Positions 13,629 to 23,919 are shown, numbered from the stretch's first letter. The stretch is DNA of 64,000 bases from Gracilimonas sp964505215 (GCA_964505215.1 CAZDGU010000012.1:1-64000); one strand, 5' to 3'. The notes: a model not told the origin generated them from the sequence alone. Made by a program: numbers and translations.

Positions 13629-16600
13629 CTAATAATCATACTGCCAGCGTATATCTACACCCTGCCGGCTGTCATCGCCCTGGGTGATAATTAAATCCAG
13701 ATTTTCTTTAAGCAGATATTCCAGCACAAACAAGGTTTTTGCATCAGAGCCACCCAGGCGATTTATAATAGCAAAAAACGTTTTTTGGTTTACATACCAG
13801 CCCGTTTTTATGGAAGTGCCGCCCGATCGGTTGTTGTCAATTTGCACCACATCTATGCCCAGCTGCTGGGTTGCTAAGGTTTCAAATTCATCCAAAAGTA
13901 CGCCAACCAACAGGTCGGTGGGCGATGCTCCGCCTTGTCCGCTAATAGCTTGCTGCCACGAGTCTAAAGCATAGCACGGTTTGTTAAATAAAGTGTAGCA
14001 AATAATATCCTGCTGCTCCATGGTAGGTTCACTTTCAAACCTGAAGTTTGGATCCTGAGCCGATCCTTCAATAATATAAAACAAGGTGATGAGCGAGCCC
14101 TGTTTTTGGGAAGTTTGAGGAATGTAGCTGGTTTTAATATAGATTTCAGGATTCACCATGGGACCGCTAAAGGTGAAGCGGCCTTCATCAATATTAAATT
14201 GTTTACCGAGTGGACGAACAAAGCCATCATTCGCCGTAAGGGCGCCGAACAGCTGAAGGTCTTTACGAACGGGTTTTTGAGCTTCCAGATTTCCCGATAA
14301 AGAAACTTCCATATCCAGATAGCGTCTGTTTCGAATTTGGAAATTTCGTTCTATTTCAAATTCCATGTCAATAGCCAGAGAGTCGTACAGGCTAAAAGAG
14401 GTGGTTTCTTCTTCTTCCAGCTCTACATTTTCTACCGATTTTTCCCCAAAATTTTGCAGATAAATAAAGCCGTTTTTCACGGTTAATTTACCGGAGGCTT
14501 TGGGGCGATAAGGCTCTCCTGTCAGGGCGGCATCCATGTCAATTGTAAGGTTGTAATCGGCGGTGTTGGCTAACTTAAAACGGGTAGCATCTGCCTTTAT
14601 ATCAATTCCGACGGGAGAGAGGCCATCCGTTTTAATCATTCCATTTGCCGTTAGTTTTCCGCTGCCGCTTTCCATGGAAAAGTGATCTAACGATAATCCT
14701 TTTTCGCTCAGGTTAAGTTCTGAGCTTATATTTTTAAGCTTGATTCCGGCTATCGGAACTTCCACTTCTGCCTTTGTCAGCGTTAGCTTGCCTTGGGGCG
14801 TCAGTTCACTTTTAACACCTGAAAGGTCAATATTTGCATTTAAAAGCCCTTTAATATTTTTCAAATAGTGTTTATCTAAAAAGTCATTTGCTATCGAAAT
14901 ATTAAAATCATCGGTAAGAATTTGTACTTCAATAGAATCGGTTTCCTCCGGCATATTCAGCTCAAAAGTTCTGAAATCCATAGAAATCGGAACGCTTGCA
15001 TCAATAGAAGCCGCGCGCTGCTGCTGTACGTTTAATCCCGCTTTCAGTGTTATATTTTTTTGTTGATGATGGTAGGAAAAGTCGGCAAATGCCGTATCAA
15101 CTTTTATGCCGGAAAGCACCGGATCTTTCAGTTCAAAATTTCCTTCAAAATCAGGCTCACCGGCGGTGCCGCTTAAGCTTCCGTTAAAGGTAAAAATGCC
15201 CTTGGTGTTCTTAATTTCGAAAGCATTTAAAATACTTTGAAGTTCACTTAATGCGATAGGTTTAATTTCAAACCGCCCCTCTACTTTTTCTTCAAAAAAA
15301 GCATCGTCTATAGTACCGGGATCATTTGTGGTAAATGGGACATCCACAAAGCCCGAAACTTTACTTTCGTCTTCAATAATCAGATCCAGCGTGGCCTTCA
15401 ACCTGCCGGAAGAAAGCCCAAAGTCGAGGTCTAAGGTGTCCACATCGGTTCCCTTGTAGCTAAGGTGATTGATGGTTATGGCGCCATTTCCGGATAGAGA
15501 ATCGGGCGTGTTTGAAAGCGCTAAATTGCCCGATAGTACGCCATCTACAAAGCGCTCATCAAAAATGATTTCTTGAATCACCCCAAAATTAAAATCCCGG
15601 CCGTTTATACGCCCGTGCTGGCGGAGTGAATCGGCATAAGGCACGCTGAGCTCAAAAAAGGTTCCATCTTCTGCCCGAAGTTCTAAGGTATCAGTTTGAA
15701 GAACCGAATTTTGGTAAGACACCTCGAACGGCCTCTGAAGCAGCAGTGTACTTACCGGCGTTTGATAGTTAAATTGATTCCAAATCAGGCTTCCGCTCAG
15801 CGTATCGAGACCAACCCGGTAATTTCCGGACTGCGTGATGCTTCCCGCTCCGTCACTTTCAATATTCAGAACAAAGTTGCCGAGCATTGAGTCGGGCGTT
15901 GCGGTTCCGTGGGTTTGAAAGTGGAGATCTTGCAGTTTAAACTGTGTGTAAGCCGGTTTAGTAATGTCAAGGGCAAGATCGTACGCATACTCTTCCCCGA
16001 TGGTAATGGTGTTTTTGCCCACAATAGATTTTGCAGAAAAAAGGGAGTCGTAGGCAACATCATGCAGTTCAATATTTCCATCAAACTGAAGCTTTTTGGC
16101 ATTGGTATCGGTTACATTTCCTGTGATAGTGCCGGTGCCGCTTAGCTTTTTGGCATCTATAAAATCGGCAATGGGCTGAAGGTTTTTGAGCTGTACATCT
16201 ACGGTTAGCCTGTTCGTTGGGTCGGTGCGATCAGAAATATTCCGGCGGGCTGAAAAGGTACCGTCAGCTACTTCACTCTTAAGTTTTACCTGTGGAATGA
16301 TAAGCGTATTGTTGTGCAAGTTTGCGGTTAGGCTGAGCTTATCTAAGGCAGCTCCGTTCAGGTAGCTCGAATCTGCCGAAACCTGAGTTTGAACCTGAAT
16401 ATCTCCACCTGCTGAATACCGGCCCGAGCCTTTTGCTGCTAAATTAATCCGGGTAGGAAAATCTTCCATTCCAACTACTTCTGCAGCGTTAAACTGCTGT
16501 GTATTCAGCTGAAAGGCGAAGGACAATTGGTCTTCTAATAAGTTTGAAACGGTTGCTGAAATAGCCAAAGAATCATCAATCAGCTTCACAAGCCCCTGAC

Positions 16601-18164
16601 TTGTAATGGAATTCCGGCTGATGTCACCTTCAAAATTCAAATCAGAAATGGCCTGGCCTCCAATGAAAGCGGTGTCCACTTCAGAGTAAAGACGAATGCT
16701 TAAAGCAGAATCGGGGTGCTGAGGTTTGATCCGGACTGCAGGCGGTATATGAATAGAATATGACCACGGCTTATGTTCGGGAAGTTCAAAACCGGTTCCC
16801 TCCACAAACGTACTTAAGCTGATATTTCCATCTAAATCCGGATTTTGGAACCATAATCCCGGGTTTATATTTTTGAATTGAACCGGAATTTCCCAGTCGG
16901 GTTGCTCATCAAACAGCCCCAAAATTACCGGATTGGCAATAATTTCATTCTGACCTTGAGTGAGCTGGAAATTAGCGCGGAGCTCATTATTAGAAAGCGT
17001 TCCGCTGCCAAATAGCTTTTCAGCTCCGTACTGCTCATAACGGATGCCGGCCAGCGTAAATCCCCAGGTGCCATCGGTTTCAGCTATATTTTGGTTCAGC
17101 CGTCCTTCAAAAGTAGCCTGTAGCGACTGAATGCTGGCATCCAGTGAGTCGTGAGTCAGATAGCCGAGGTCTATATTTTCGGCCTGTACACCAAATTTTA
17201 ACAGGGTGGGAGCGTCAGAAAAAGAAAAATCTGAAATGGCAAAAAAGTTATCAAAGCCTTTGCTTTCAGCTGAAAGCTCAACATGCAGAGAATCCATAGT
17301 ACCGCCGGCTTTTAGGGTGAGCTGCAGTTCCTCTTCGGGCAGTTCCTCACTTAGGTAGGGTTGAAGGTCTTTGAGAGAAAAAGGAACAGCTTTGACCTCT
17401 GCCTTCAGCGCGGTGTCTTTGAGATTCGCAACGCCGTTGGCTTTCAGCAGCGAGCGGCTGCTTTCTATTAACAATCGGTTCAGGGTGATTTCTTTGTCGT
17501 GAAAAGCCCCCGAAGTTTCAACAGCAATGGCAGTCGGCAAGCGTCCTTCTTTAAGTTTGAAAGAAAGGGAAGAAAGTGATGCCGAAATTTCATTCGCATA
17601 GCTAAAGCCGGCTTGTGCCTGAAGCTGATTAATGCGAAGGGTAGAGTCAGGCAAATATAATGCGGATTGAATATAAACGGAGCTGTTTTCCAGAATAATT
17701 TGCTCCAGGTTTATGCCAAAGCTTCCGGGTGCTTCCTCGGGATGAGGCTGCTCCGGCTCTTTCACCAGTTTTTGCACGTTAAATGTGCTGTCTGTTGTTT
17801 CTATTATGGAAGCTTGGAGACCATAAATACTAACTTTTGAGGCACTGAATGAACCTGATAAAAGGCTCCAGATATTGTACTGCACTTCAACAGAATCTAT
17901 GAAGGCAGTGGTTGTGTTTTCTTGCTGAAGGCGGAGTTCGTTGATGGAGAAATGCTTCCATAAATCGCCGTTAATTTCACCCAGCGTTAAGGTAGCATTC
18001 AGCTGTTGATTGGCAATTTCGGCTGCTTTTTCTTTGGCAAAATTGTGAACCACAGAAGTTTTAAGGGAAAGCCGTGCAAGTAAAATAAGCAAGGAAATGG
18101 CAAGTAAAGTCCACCCAAAGGCTTTTAAAATCCGTATAGCGATATGTGGCTTTTCCTTACTCAT
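13629..18164 (-). CDS. tamB: TamB-like translocation/assembly module protein
   Basis: A 1511-residue protein with one N-terminal membrane anchor (about 13-29) and a very long body of beta-rich repeats, typical of the AsmA/TamB superfamily that forms an elongated groove across the periplasm. The C-terminal region, including GKLTVKNGFIYLQNFG and LFGALTANDGFVRPLGKQF, matches the TamB (DUF490) domain, and the chain ends in an aromatic strand (IRWQYDY). TamB works with TamA-type Omp85 proteins and in phospholipid transport between membranes. It starts 5 bp after the stop of the TamA-like gene, so the two form an operon. The length is in the normal range for Bacteroidota TamB proteins. Confidence 0.9.
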   Translation of the reverse strand: MSKEKPHIAIRILKAFGWTLLAISLLILLARLSLKTSVVHNFAKEKAAEIANQQLNATLTLGEINGDLWKHFSINELRLQQENTTTAFIDSVEVQYNIWSLLSGSFSASKVSIYGLQASIIETTDSTFNVQKLVKEPEQPHPEEAPGSFGINLEQIILENSSVYIQSALYLPDSTLRINQLQAQAGFSYANEISASLSSLSFKLKEGRLPTAIAVETSGAFHDKEITLNRLLIESSRSLLKANGVANLKDTALKAEVKAVPFSLKDLQPYLSEELPEEELQLTLKAGGTMDSLHVELSAESKGFDNFFAISDFSFSDAPTLLKFGVQAENIDLGYLTHDSLDASIQSLQATFEGRLNQNIAETDGTWGFTLAGIRYEQYGAEKLFGSGTLSNNELRANFQLTQGQNEIIANPVILGLFDEQPDWEIPVQFKNINPGLWFQNPDLDGNISLSTFVEGTGFELPEHKPWSYSIHIPPAVRIKPQHPDSALSIRLYSEVDTAFIGGQAISDLNFEGDISRNSITSQGLVKLIDDSLAISATVSNLLEDQLSFAFQLNTQQFNAAEVVGMEDFPTRINLAAKGSGRYSAGGDIQVQTQVSADSSYLNGAALDKLSLTANLHNNTLIIPQVKLKSEVADGTFSARRNISDRTDPTNRLTVDVQLKNLQPIADFIDAKKLSGTGTITGNVTDTNAKKLQFDGNIELHDVAYDSLFSAKSIVGKNTITIGEEYAYDLALDITKPAYTQFKLQDLHFQTHGTATPDSMLGNFVLNIESDGAGSITQSGNYRVGLDTLSGSLIWNQFNYQTPVSTLLLQRPFEVSYQNSVLQTDTLELRAEDGTFFELSVPYADSLRQHGRINGRDFNFGVIQEIIFDERFVDGVLSGNLALSNTPDSLSGNGAITINHLSYKGTDVDTLDLDFGLSSGRLKATLDLIIEDESKVSGFVDVPFTTNDPGTIDDAFFEEKVEGRFEIKPIALSELQSILNAFEIKNTKGIFTFNGSLSGTAGEPDFEGNFELKDPVLSGIKVDTAFADFSYHHQQKNITLKAGLNVQQQRAASIDASVPISMDFRTFELNMPEETDSIEVQILTDDFNISIANDFLDKHYLKNIKGLLNANIDLSGVKSELTPQGKLTLTKAEVEVPIAGIKLKNISSELNLSEKGLSLDHFSMESGSGKLTANGMIKTDGLSPVGIDIKADATRFKLANTADYNLTIDMDAALTGEPYRPKASGKLTVKNGFIYLQNFGEKSVENVELEEEETTSFSLYDSLAIDMEFEIERNFQIRNRRYLDMEVSLSGNLEAQKPVRKDLQLFGALTANDGFVRPLGKQFNIDEGRFTFSGPMVNPEIYIKTSYIPQTSQKQGSLITLFYIIEGSAQDPNFRFESEPTMEQQDIICYTLFNKPCYALDSWQQAISGQGGASPTDLLVGVLLDEFETLATQQLGIDVVQIDNNRSGGTSIKTGWYVNQKTFFAIINRLGGSDAKTLFVLEYLLKENLDLIITQGDDSRQGVDIRWQYDY

Positions 18165-18169
18165 GCGCG

Positions 18170-20119
18170 TTAAAATGCCTGCCCAATACTGATGTGAAGC
18201 CCCCAGTAGTTCCAGTTGCTTCCATAATTAGTTCCGTTGTAAATGTTTAAATCTTCTTTGGTAGGATTTATTTTATAGGCCAAATCTAACCTGACCGGGC
18301 CAATGGGCGACTGATACCGGAAGCCCCCGCCAACTCCAAGCTGAATAGGTCTGTGTCCTATTTGATCGAGGGCACTCCAAACTTGACCGCCGTCTAAAAA
18401 GGCAGCCATGCCAAAACCTTTAATCAACTGATTCAGCTTAAACCTGAGCTCCGTATTAAAGCTGAAGGTGGCTCTTCCGCCGGTTGGCACATAATGATCA
18501 AACTTTCCATTTTGGGTAAAAATAGGGCGCTTAGGTCCTAATTCCTGACGGTTCCACCCGCGTACGGAACTGGTGCCTCCGTTAAAAACACGAACTTCTG
18601 AAGGTAAAGAGTCTTGTTTGGAGTAATAAATTCCGGTGAGCTGCACGCGCTTTGCAAAGGTAATGTTATCGGTAATAGCGGTGAAGCGCCGTACATCTAT
18701 ACCCGTTTTTTGATAGCTGTAGGTAGATTCTCCAAATAAACCGGAAAGCCGCCAAAAAGGCTGTACAGACCATCCATCTTCTCCCCGGCTGTAGCTTTCG
18801 GAATACACACCGGTCACACCAAAAGTGGAAATGTTATAAGTTAAAATATCGCCGGGAAGGCTTTGGTCGGCACTTTTTTCAATCTCTTTGTTTTGGTAAT
18901 AATCATAAGATATAGAACCCGTTAAATCCTCACTGTAATGATATACAAAACTGTTAGAAAAGCCCCCTCTTAAAATTTCGTAGGAGGGCTCCAGTTTGTG
19001 CTCTATAAATGGAGAAAGAACCAGAGATGATTTAGTGTTGAACAAGTAGGGAAACAGATAGTCGGTGCTTAGGCGCTGCTCTATGGCCGAGGCATTGGCA
19101 GATACGGTAAAACGTTCTCCACGGCCTCTTACATTCCGGTGTGTCCATGAAGCCCGCCCTCTGAAAAATTTATAAAATTCGGCCCACACATTATTTACAC
19201 GGGTGAAGTTTCCGACACCAAACTGGAGCTGAACAGACCTCAGTGGGTTTTCTTTCACCCGAAACCTGATGTCCAGGGTAGAATCTTTGGGCTGCTCCGG
19301 AACAGAAATCAGGGCAAACCTAAACATATGATGGCTAAAAACTTCCCTTTGGGCATCTCTTAACTTTTTCTGCCCAAAGCGATCTCCGCTGCTTATTCCG
19401 GCCTCCTTTTTAATGTATTCGGCGCTCATCTTTTCGTTTCCCTCTACGGTAATGGAGCCAAAGCGGGCACGCGGACCGGCGGTAGCTTCAATATATACAT
19501 CTGCTTTTTTAGAAACGCTGTCAATCTCGGCCCGCACCGCTCCCTTTGCGTACGGATAGCCGGTATCTCTGAGAACTTCCTCGATGCGGCTTTCTACTTC
19601 CGTTTGTTTTACAGTTTCGTAACGCTTGTGTTTCTTATAGGGAAGTTTCTTTTTGATTTTTTGGAAGTCCTTGGCGTTATAAATAATGAGGCTGTCTTTT
19701 GGAGGAGCATCAACTATAAAATGAACACTTTCAATAATAATAGGTCTTCGTTCCGTAATGCTGAAAATGACTTTCTTTTTCCAGTCCGAAATTTTCTCTA
19801 CTCTATAACTCACGCTTACCTCATCAAAGCCGCGGCGCCGGTAAAAATTTTGAATCCGAATTACATCTCGCTTCAGGTCGTTTTGGTTTAGCTTCATGCC
19901 TCGTCTCTTCCAGAATACCAATTTCTTCAGAAAGGAGGGCGATTCACTTAAAACGGCATCCTTCAGTACCATGCCGCTAAACGTGCTATTACCCTCATAC
20001 TTAACCTTCCAAATTCTGCCGGTATAATCTGTATCTTGTGCAGCAACAGAAAAGCTTGCCACAAAAAGAATGGCGGCACAAAATAATAAGGCGACTAAGC
20101 GTGGTAAGTTATGTTTCAA
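18170..20119 (-). CDS. tamA: TamA/BamA-like outer-membrane assembly protein (Omp85 family)
   Basis: A 649-residue Omp85 protein. A signal peptide (residues 1-27, ending in SVAAQ) is followed by POTRA-like repeats (about 30-330; for example GRIWKVKYEGNSTFSG and GSITVEGNEKMSAEYIKKEA) and a 16-stranded-type barrel (about 330-649). GGTSSVRGWNRQELGP near residue 520 holds the L6 VRG(F/Y)-like motif, here VRGW. The last residues HISIGQAF provide the C-terminal aromatic sorting signal. The gene heads the tamA-tamB pair, which argues for TamA rather than the essential BamA. Confidence 0.88.
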   Translation of the reverse strand: MKHNLPRLVALLFCAAILFVASFSVAAQDTDYTGRIWKVKYEGNSTFSGMVLKDAVLSESPSFLKKLVFWKRRGMKLNQNDLKRDVIRIQNFYRRRGFDEVSVSYRVEKISDWKKKVIFSITERRPIIIESVHFIVDAPPKDSLIIYNAKDFQKIKKKLPYKKHKRYETVKQTEVESRIEEVLRDTGYPYAKGAVRAEIDSVSKKADVYIEATAGPRARFGSITVEGNEKMSAEYIKKEAGISSGDRFGQKKLRDAQREVFSHHMFRFALISVPEQPKDSTLDIRFRVKENPLRSVQLQFGVGNFTRVNNVWAEFYKFFRGRASWTHRNVRGRGERFTVSANASAIEQRLSTDYLFPYLFNTKSSLVLSPFIEHKLEPSYEILRGGFSNSFVYHYSEDLTGSISYDYYQNKEIEKSADQSLPGDILTYNISTFGVTGVYSESYSRGEDGWSVQPFWRLSGLFGESTYSYQKTGIDVRRFTAITDNITFAKRVQLTGIYYSKQDSLPSEVRVFNGGTSSVRGWNRQELGPKRPIFTQNGKFDHYVPTGGRATFSFNTELRFKLNQLIKGFGMAAFLDGGQVWSALDQIGHRPIQLGVGGGFRYQSPIGPVRLDLAYKINPTKEDLNIYNGTNYGSNWNYWGLHISIGQAF

Positions 20120-20173
20120 GAAAGTGTGTGTTCTGATTTTAAAAGATGCAGATAAGTATAACAGAATGTTTAC

Positions 20174-20181
20174 TATCTTTG
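20174..20181 (+). promoter_or_regulatory. Candidate Bacteroidota -7 box
   Basis: TATCTTTG fits TAnnTTTG exactly and points toward the M14 peptidase gene at 20304, in the divergent region between tamA and that gene. No good TTTG was found about 20 nt upstream. Confidence 0.35.
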
Positions 20182-20303
20182 AAATGTTTGTTTGCCAACT
20201 TTTAAGTAAAATGTCTGCGCTTGGGAGTATTTCTCACGAGCGTTAACGAGCCGTTGGGTTAGTAAATCTGTTTAACTTCTAAATTCAAGCTTACTATTAT
20301 AAT

Positions 20304-21581
20304 ATGTATAAGTATATCACCTATATTTTTGTTTCTCTTCTTCTTGTTTCCTGTAAAAGCTCGGAAGAGTTCAGTGGTTTTTCTTATGATCCGCCTAATT
20401 CGACCGACACCTCCGGCAGAGAAATTGAACTTCAGCCCCGAAGAACCATTGGTGTAGATTCGCCTAAAGTTTGGGTAAGTAATGAATTTGAAGGCGCCCG
20501 CGTGAATGATTTTTACGCCGTTGGCGATTCTGTTTTTGAAGTGTTAATTGAGCCTGAAAATGCTCCTGTTAATAACAGTCCGTGGTACGCATTTAAGATA
20601 TGGAGTGATACACTGCGCATGGCTACCATTCGGCTGAATTATAACGATGGCTCGCATCGCTATCTGCCTAAAGTAAACAGCTGGGTAAAAGCCGACCAAA
20701 GCTGGAAACAGCAAATGCAGCTGCCCGTTCGTTACGATACAGCTACCGGAATGGCTGAGTTCGAAATAATGCTGGCTCCCGATCCTATTATAATTAGCGG
20801 GCAGCCCATGCACACTTCTTCGCATCTAATGCAGGAATTAGAGAGCAGAGAAATTATCACACATCCTTTTGTTGAAGTTAAAGAAGCCGGACAGTCTAAG
20901 CTTGGACGACCTATTTGGGAGCTTCAAATTACAGAAATTGCACCGGGCAAAAAAGCACCGGTTTTAGGTCTTATTGCACGGCAGCATCCGCCTGAGATTA
21001 CCGGATATATGGCCGCTCTGCTGTTTTTGGAAGAGCTGACGGCCGACCATGAATTAGCCCGAGAGTTCAGGAATACCTTTGTTATTCGGGCTATCCCAAT
21101 GGTTAATCCCGATGGGGTTGATTTAGGCCACTGGCGCCACAACGCTGCAGGTATTGATTTGAACCGGGATTGGGAAAGCTTCAATCAGCCCGAAACCCAA
21201 ACCGTGCGAGATACATGGTTGCCTATTAAAACGAATGCGCTGCGCACCATGTTTTATGCCATCGACTTTCACTCTACCAACGAAAATATCTTCTACCCAA
21301 TTGATGAAGAAGTGAAAACCACACCAGATAATGTAACCCAAAGATGGGCCGAGCAAGTAATTGCAGATAATCCGGAGGCAAATATAAGAGTAGAGGAGTT
21401 TGACACCTCATCACCTATTGCCAAAAACTGGATTTATCACACCTTTGGGAGTGATGCGGTAACCTACGAAGTGAACGACCGAATTGAGCCTGCAATGTTA
21501 GACTCTGTTTCACGCTCTGCTGCTCGCTCTCTGATGCAGCTATTGTTGGACGAATGGCATAAAACAGCGCTTGAAAACTAA
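20304..21581 (+). CDS. M14-family zinc carboxypeptidase lipoprotein
   Basis: A 425-residue lipoprotein: the signal sequence ends in LLLVSC, with Cys17 as the lipidated residue. Residues about 50-180 form a beta-rich N-terminal domain like that of cytosolic-carboxypeptidase-type M14 enzymes. The catalytic domain shows the zinc motif HxxE in RQHPPEITG, substrate-binding Asn-Arg in GIDLNRDW, the third zinc ligand in AIDFHST and a Glu in VTYEVNDR. It should trim C-terminal residues from peptides or peptidoglycan-linked peptides at the cell surface or periplasm. The substrate is not predictable. Confidence 0.87.
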   Translation: MYKYITYIFVSLLLVSCKSSEEFSGFSYDPPNSTDTSGREIELQPRRTIGVDSPKVWVSNEFEGARVNDFYAVGDSVFEVLIEPENAPVNNSPWYAFKIWSDTLRMATIRLNYNDGSHRYLPKVNSWVKADQSWKQQMQLPVRYDTATGMAEFEIMLAPDPIIISGQPMHTSSHLMQELESREIITHPFVEVKEAGQSKLGRPIWELQITEIAPGKKAPVLGLIARQHPPEITGYMAALLFLEELTADHELAREFRNTFVIRAIPMVNPDGVDLGHWRHNAAGIDLNRDWESFNQPETQTVRDTWLPIKTNALRTMFYAIDFHSTNENIFYPIDEEVKTTPDNVTQRWAEQVIADNPEANIRVEEFDTSSPIAKNWIYHTFGSDAVTYEVNDRIEPAMLDSVSRSAARSLMQLLLDEWHKTALEN

Positions 21582-21626
21582 CGCGCGGTTGTTCATATTC
21601 TGTTCAAATATAGAAATTAACAGGGG

Positions 21627-22106
21627 ATGTTTATGAATAACTCACATGTATTGCTGGAGGGCATTTACAACTGGAAATTGCGCCTGGTGCTCAGCGCTTT
21701 ATTAAGTATAATGGGGCTGGGCATTCTTATTAGCATGTTGTTAGGTTTAATTACAGAGCTTACTGTATTAGATAAATCTATTGTGGGCATTGCCATTTTT
21801 ATGGTGGGCACACCGGTTTATCTCATCATCAGTAAGTTGGGGAAGGTGGATGAGTACACCATTGCCGGCTTTTTAAATGAGCAGCTTCAGGAAGTGAACG
21901 GTGAAGCGGAGGTGCTGGTAAAAGCTGAAGATAAAATGGATGAACACGAAAAGACGCGCCGCCGGCAGCTGGAAGAGTTTTTTACAAAAAATCCGCTGCA
22001 TAACTTTCTACCGGATAAACCGGTAAAGCAAGCCTATGTGCTTTTTTTGATTTCAATAATTGCCAGCTTTGCTATCTGGTACTTAGATAACATCAGCTGG
22101 CTTTAA
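21627..22106 (+). CDS. Membrane protein with cytoplasmic loop, unknown function
   Basis: A 159-residue protein with hydrophobic segments at about 18-43, 51-71 and 139-157. Between the second and third is a charged helical loop (VLVKAEDKMDEHEKTRRRQLEEF). No catalytic residues or family signature is recognised. It follows the peptidase gene by 45 bp in the same direction and may be co-transcribed with it. A homology search would be needed to assign any role. Confidence 0.5.
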   Translation: MFMNNSHVLLEGIYNWKLRLVLSALLSIMGLGILISMLLGLITELTVLDKSIVGIAIFMVGTPVYLIISKLGKVDEYTIAGFLNEQLQEVNGEAEVLVKAEDKMDEHEKTRRRQLEEFFTKNPLHNFLPDKPVKQAYVLFLISIIASFAIWYLDNISWL

Positions 22107-22119
22107 AAGATGTTCAGGA

Positions 22120-22620
22120 TTATTCTGAAGCTGGAGAGAAATCCTGGTTGAATGGATTTTTATCCGAAATTGCGATATTTACAGCGTCATAGTCAGATGC
22201 TTGATGGCACTGATTGCAGGTTTGAATCAATGTGTTGAATTGTGCTTCAAACTGCTCCGGACTTTGGGAATCTATGGCATCTTCCATGCGCTCAATTTGT
22301 GGCAAAAGCATCGATTCCATCAATTGGCTCAGGTTGATTTCGTCGTGCGTAAAATTTCCCTCAGCAATCATTTCTGAGATTTCTTCAATTTCGTGGGAGT
22401 AAATATCGGCAAGCTCCCAGTTTTGCGCCTTACCCGATAAATACAGCTTCTGACTATACTGCTGTAAAAACGACATGTGATAAATCAAAGGAACCGCTTC
22501 ATCGGCTCCGTATTGTTCGGGCTGAGATGCGGAAGATCGCTGCTCAGATTCGCAAGCGACTCCCAACAGAAAAATGCCGGTAATAGTTAAAATTGAGAAT
22601 ACTTTACTAAGTGAATGCAT
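22120..22620 (-). CDS. Cytochrome c-like lipoprotein with CxxCH
   Basis: A 166-residue lipoprotein from the ATG at 22620, chosen because it gives a clean signal (MHSLSKVFSILTITG) ending in the lipobox LLGVAC. A mainly helical body follows, with CNQCH (135-139) near the C-terminus, a single covalent haem site. A late CxxCH in an all-helical protein of this size resembles cytochrome c-prime-type four-helix proteins, though the fold is inferred. It is transcribed divergently from a SCO1-PCu(A)C pair, so a link to respiratory electron transfer or its metal assembly is likely. Confidence 0.72.
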   Translation of the reverse strand: MHSLSKVFSILTITGIFLLGVACESEQRSSASQPEQYGADEAVPLIYHMSFLQQYSQKLYLSGKAQNWELADIYSHEIEEISEMIAEGNFTHDEINLSQLMESMLLPQIERMEDAIDSQSPEQFEAQFNTLIQTCNQCHQASDYDAVNIAISDKNPFNQDFSPASE

Positions 22621-22680
22621 AACAAGATATTGAATGATTATTTTACCCAAAGTTATACCGAATACTCTTAGATTCAAACT

Positions 22681-23256
22681 ATGAAAAACTTTTTCTTAAT
22701 ATTTCTGCTGCCTTTATTTTTACTGAACTGCAACAACCCTAAAGTAATAGACGATTTGGGAGATGCTTCTTTCGAGCTCGTCAATCAGGATAATATTCCT
22801 GTTACTTTTCCGGATGATTTTAAGGGGAAATATGTAGTCATAGGATTTATTTACACGCACTGCCCGGATGTTTGCTCGCTCATTTCCCAGAACCTGGTTA
22901 ACATTCAAAAAAGAATGGAATATCCTGATGATGTGCACTTCGTAGCCGCCACTTTTGACCCCGAGCGCGACACGCCTTCCGTATTATCAAATTATGGGGA
23001 AGCTTTTGGAGTGGGTAAAAACTTTACTTTTTTAACCGGAGATTCTACCCAGGTTTTTGCCCTGATGGACAGCGTGCGTGTGCGAAGTCAGATTTCATTT
23101 GAGCCGGAAACAGATGCAGATAAAAAGCTGTACTTCATCAATCACTCCGACAAAATTATGGTGCTAGATAAAAAATCGAGAGTAATATTTGAATACGCCG
23201 GCAGCCTGCCGATGATTCCCAATCTGGTAATTGAAGACCTAAACAAAATACGATGA
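22681..23256 (+). CDS. SCO1/SenC-family copper chaperone lipoprotein
   Basis: A 191-residue lipoprotein (lipobox FLLNC, Cys17) with a thioredoxin fold. The copper motif is YTHCPDVC (Cys61 and Cys65), and the third ligand is the His in FINHSDKI. ATFDPERDTPSVL is typical of the family. SCO proteins reduce or insert copper at the CuA site of cytochrome c oxidase. The next gene, a PCu(A)C chaperone, overlaps its stop by 4 bp (ATGA). The two families are known partners in CuA assembly. Confidence 0.92.
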   Translation: MKNFFLIFLLPLFLLNCNNPKVIDDLGDASFELVNQDNIPVTFPDDFKGKYVVIGFIYTHCPDVCSLISQNLVNIQKRMEYPDDVHFVAATFDPERDTPSVLSNYGEAFGVGKNFTFLTGDSTQVFALMDSVRVRSQISFEPETDADKKLYFINHSDKIMVLDKKSRVIFEYAGSLPMIPNLVIEDLNKIR

Positions 23257-23699
23257 CAAAAATTTACACGGTTTTGGTAATGGCAAGCCTGCTGCTAACC
23301 GTGGGTTGCAGCCAAAAAGAAACCCAAAAACCCTCAGCCGAACTGCAGACTCAGCAGCGGGCTGAATACGTCCGGCCGGCCGCAGAAGGCGGAAATACTG
23401 CCGCATACTTTACCTATCAGAATCAGCTGGATGTTGCTGATACGCTGCTTTCCATTCAAGCAGAAAGTGTGGGAATGGCTCAGGTACACGAAACTTACGA
23501 AACCGAAGACGGAATGATGGGGATGAGGGAAATCAAACAGCTCGTCGTTCAGCCCCAAAAACAGGCAATATTTAAGCAAGGTGGCATGCATATTATGCTT
23601 ATGAACGTCGGCAGCAGCTTACAGCTGGGAGATTCTTTAGCCATCAGGTTAGAATGGGCTGAAGCCGGTGCGGTTACAATAAAGCTACCCGTTAATTAA
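23253..23699 (+). CDS. PCu(A)C periplasmic copper chaperone lipoprotein
   Basis: A 148-residue lipoprotein (lipobox LTVGC, Cys19). The cupredoxin-like domain contains NTAAYFTYQNQ, VHETYETEDGMMGMREI with the conserved His and Met residues, and GGMHIMLMNV with the HxM motif, matching the H(M)X10MX21HXM copper signature in outline. It would deliver Cu(I) with the adjacent SCO protein to the oxidase CuA site. It is translationally coupled to the SCO gene. Confidence 0.9.
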   Translation: MTKIYTVLVMASLLLTVGCSQKETQKPSAELQTQQRAEYVRPAAEGGNTAAYFTYQNQLDVADTLLSIQAESVGMAQVHETYETEDGMMGMREIKQLVVQPQKQAIFKQGGMHIMLMNVGSSLQLGDSLAIRLEWAEAGAVTIKLPVN

Positions 23700-23919
23700 C
23701 ACCCTCTTCTTCAAAGTTTTAGCCAACCTTAACTAAAGGAATAGCAGATACCTCATAAACCGGCAGAAAAGTCATTCAATGCTGTACACCCCTTTGTTTT
23801 TAATAAGAGAGATTAAAAAATCGAAAAACCACTTAAGGTATTGCCGCTAAATACCGATAAGGAAATTGATCCTTTAATGTTGAACCGGATGTTTTGTGCG
23901 GTGTAGTAACTGCGGAGGC

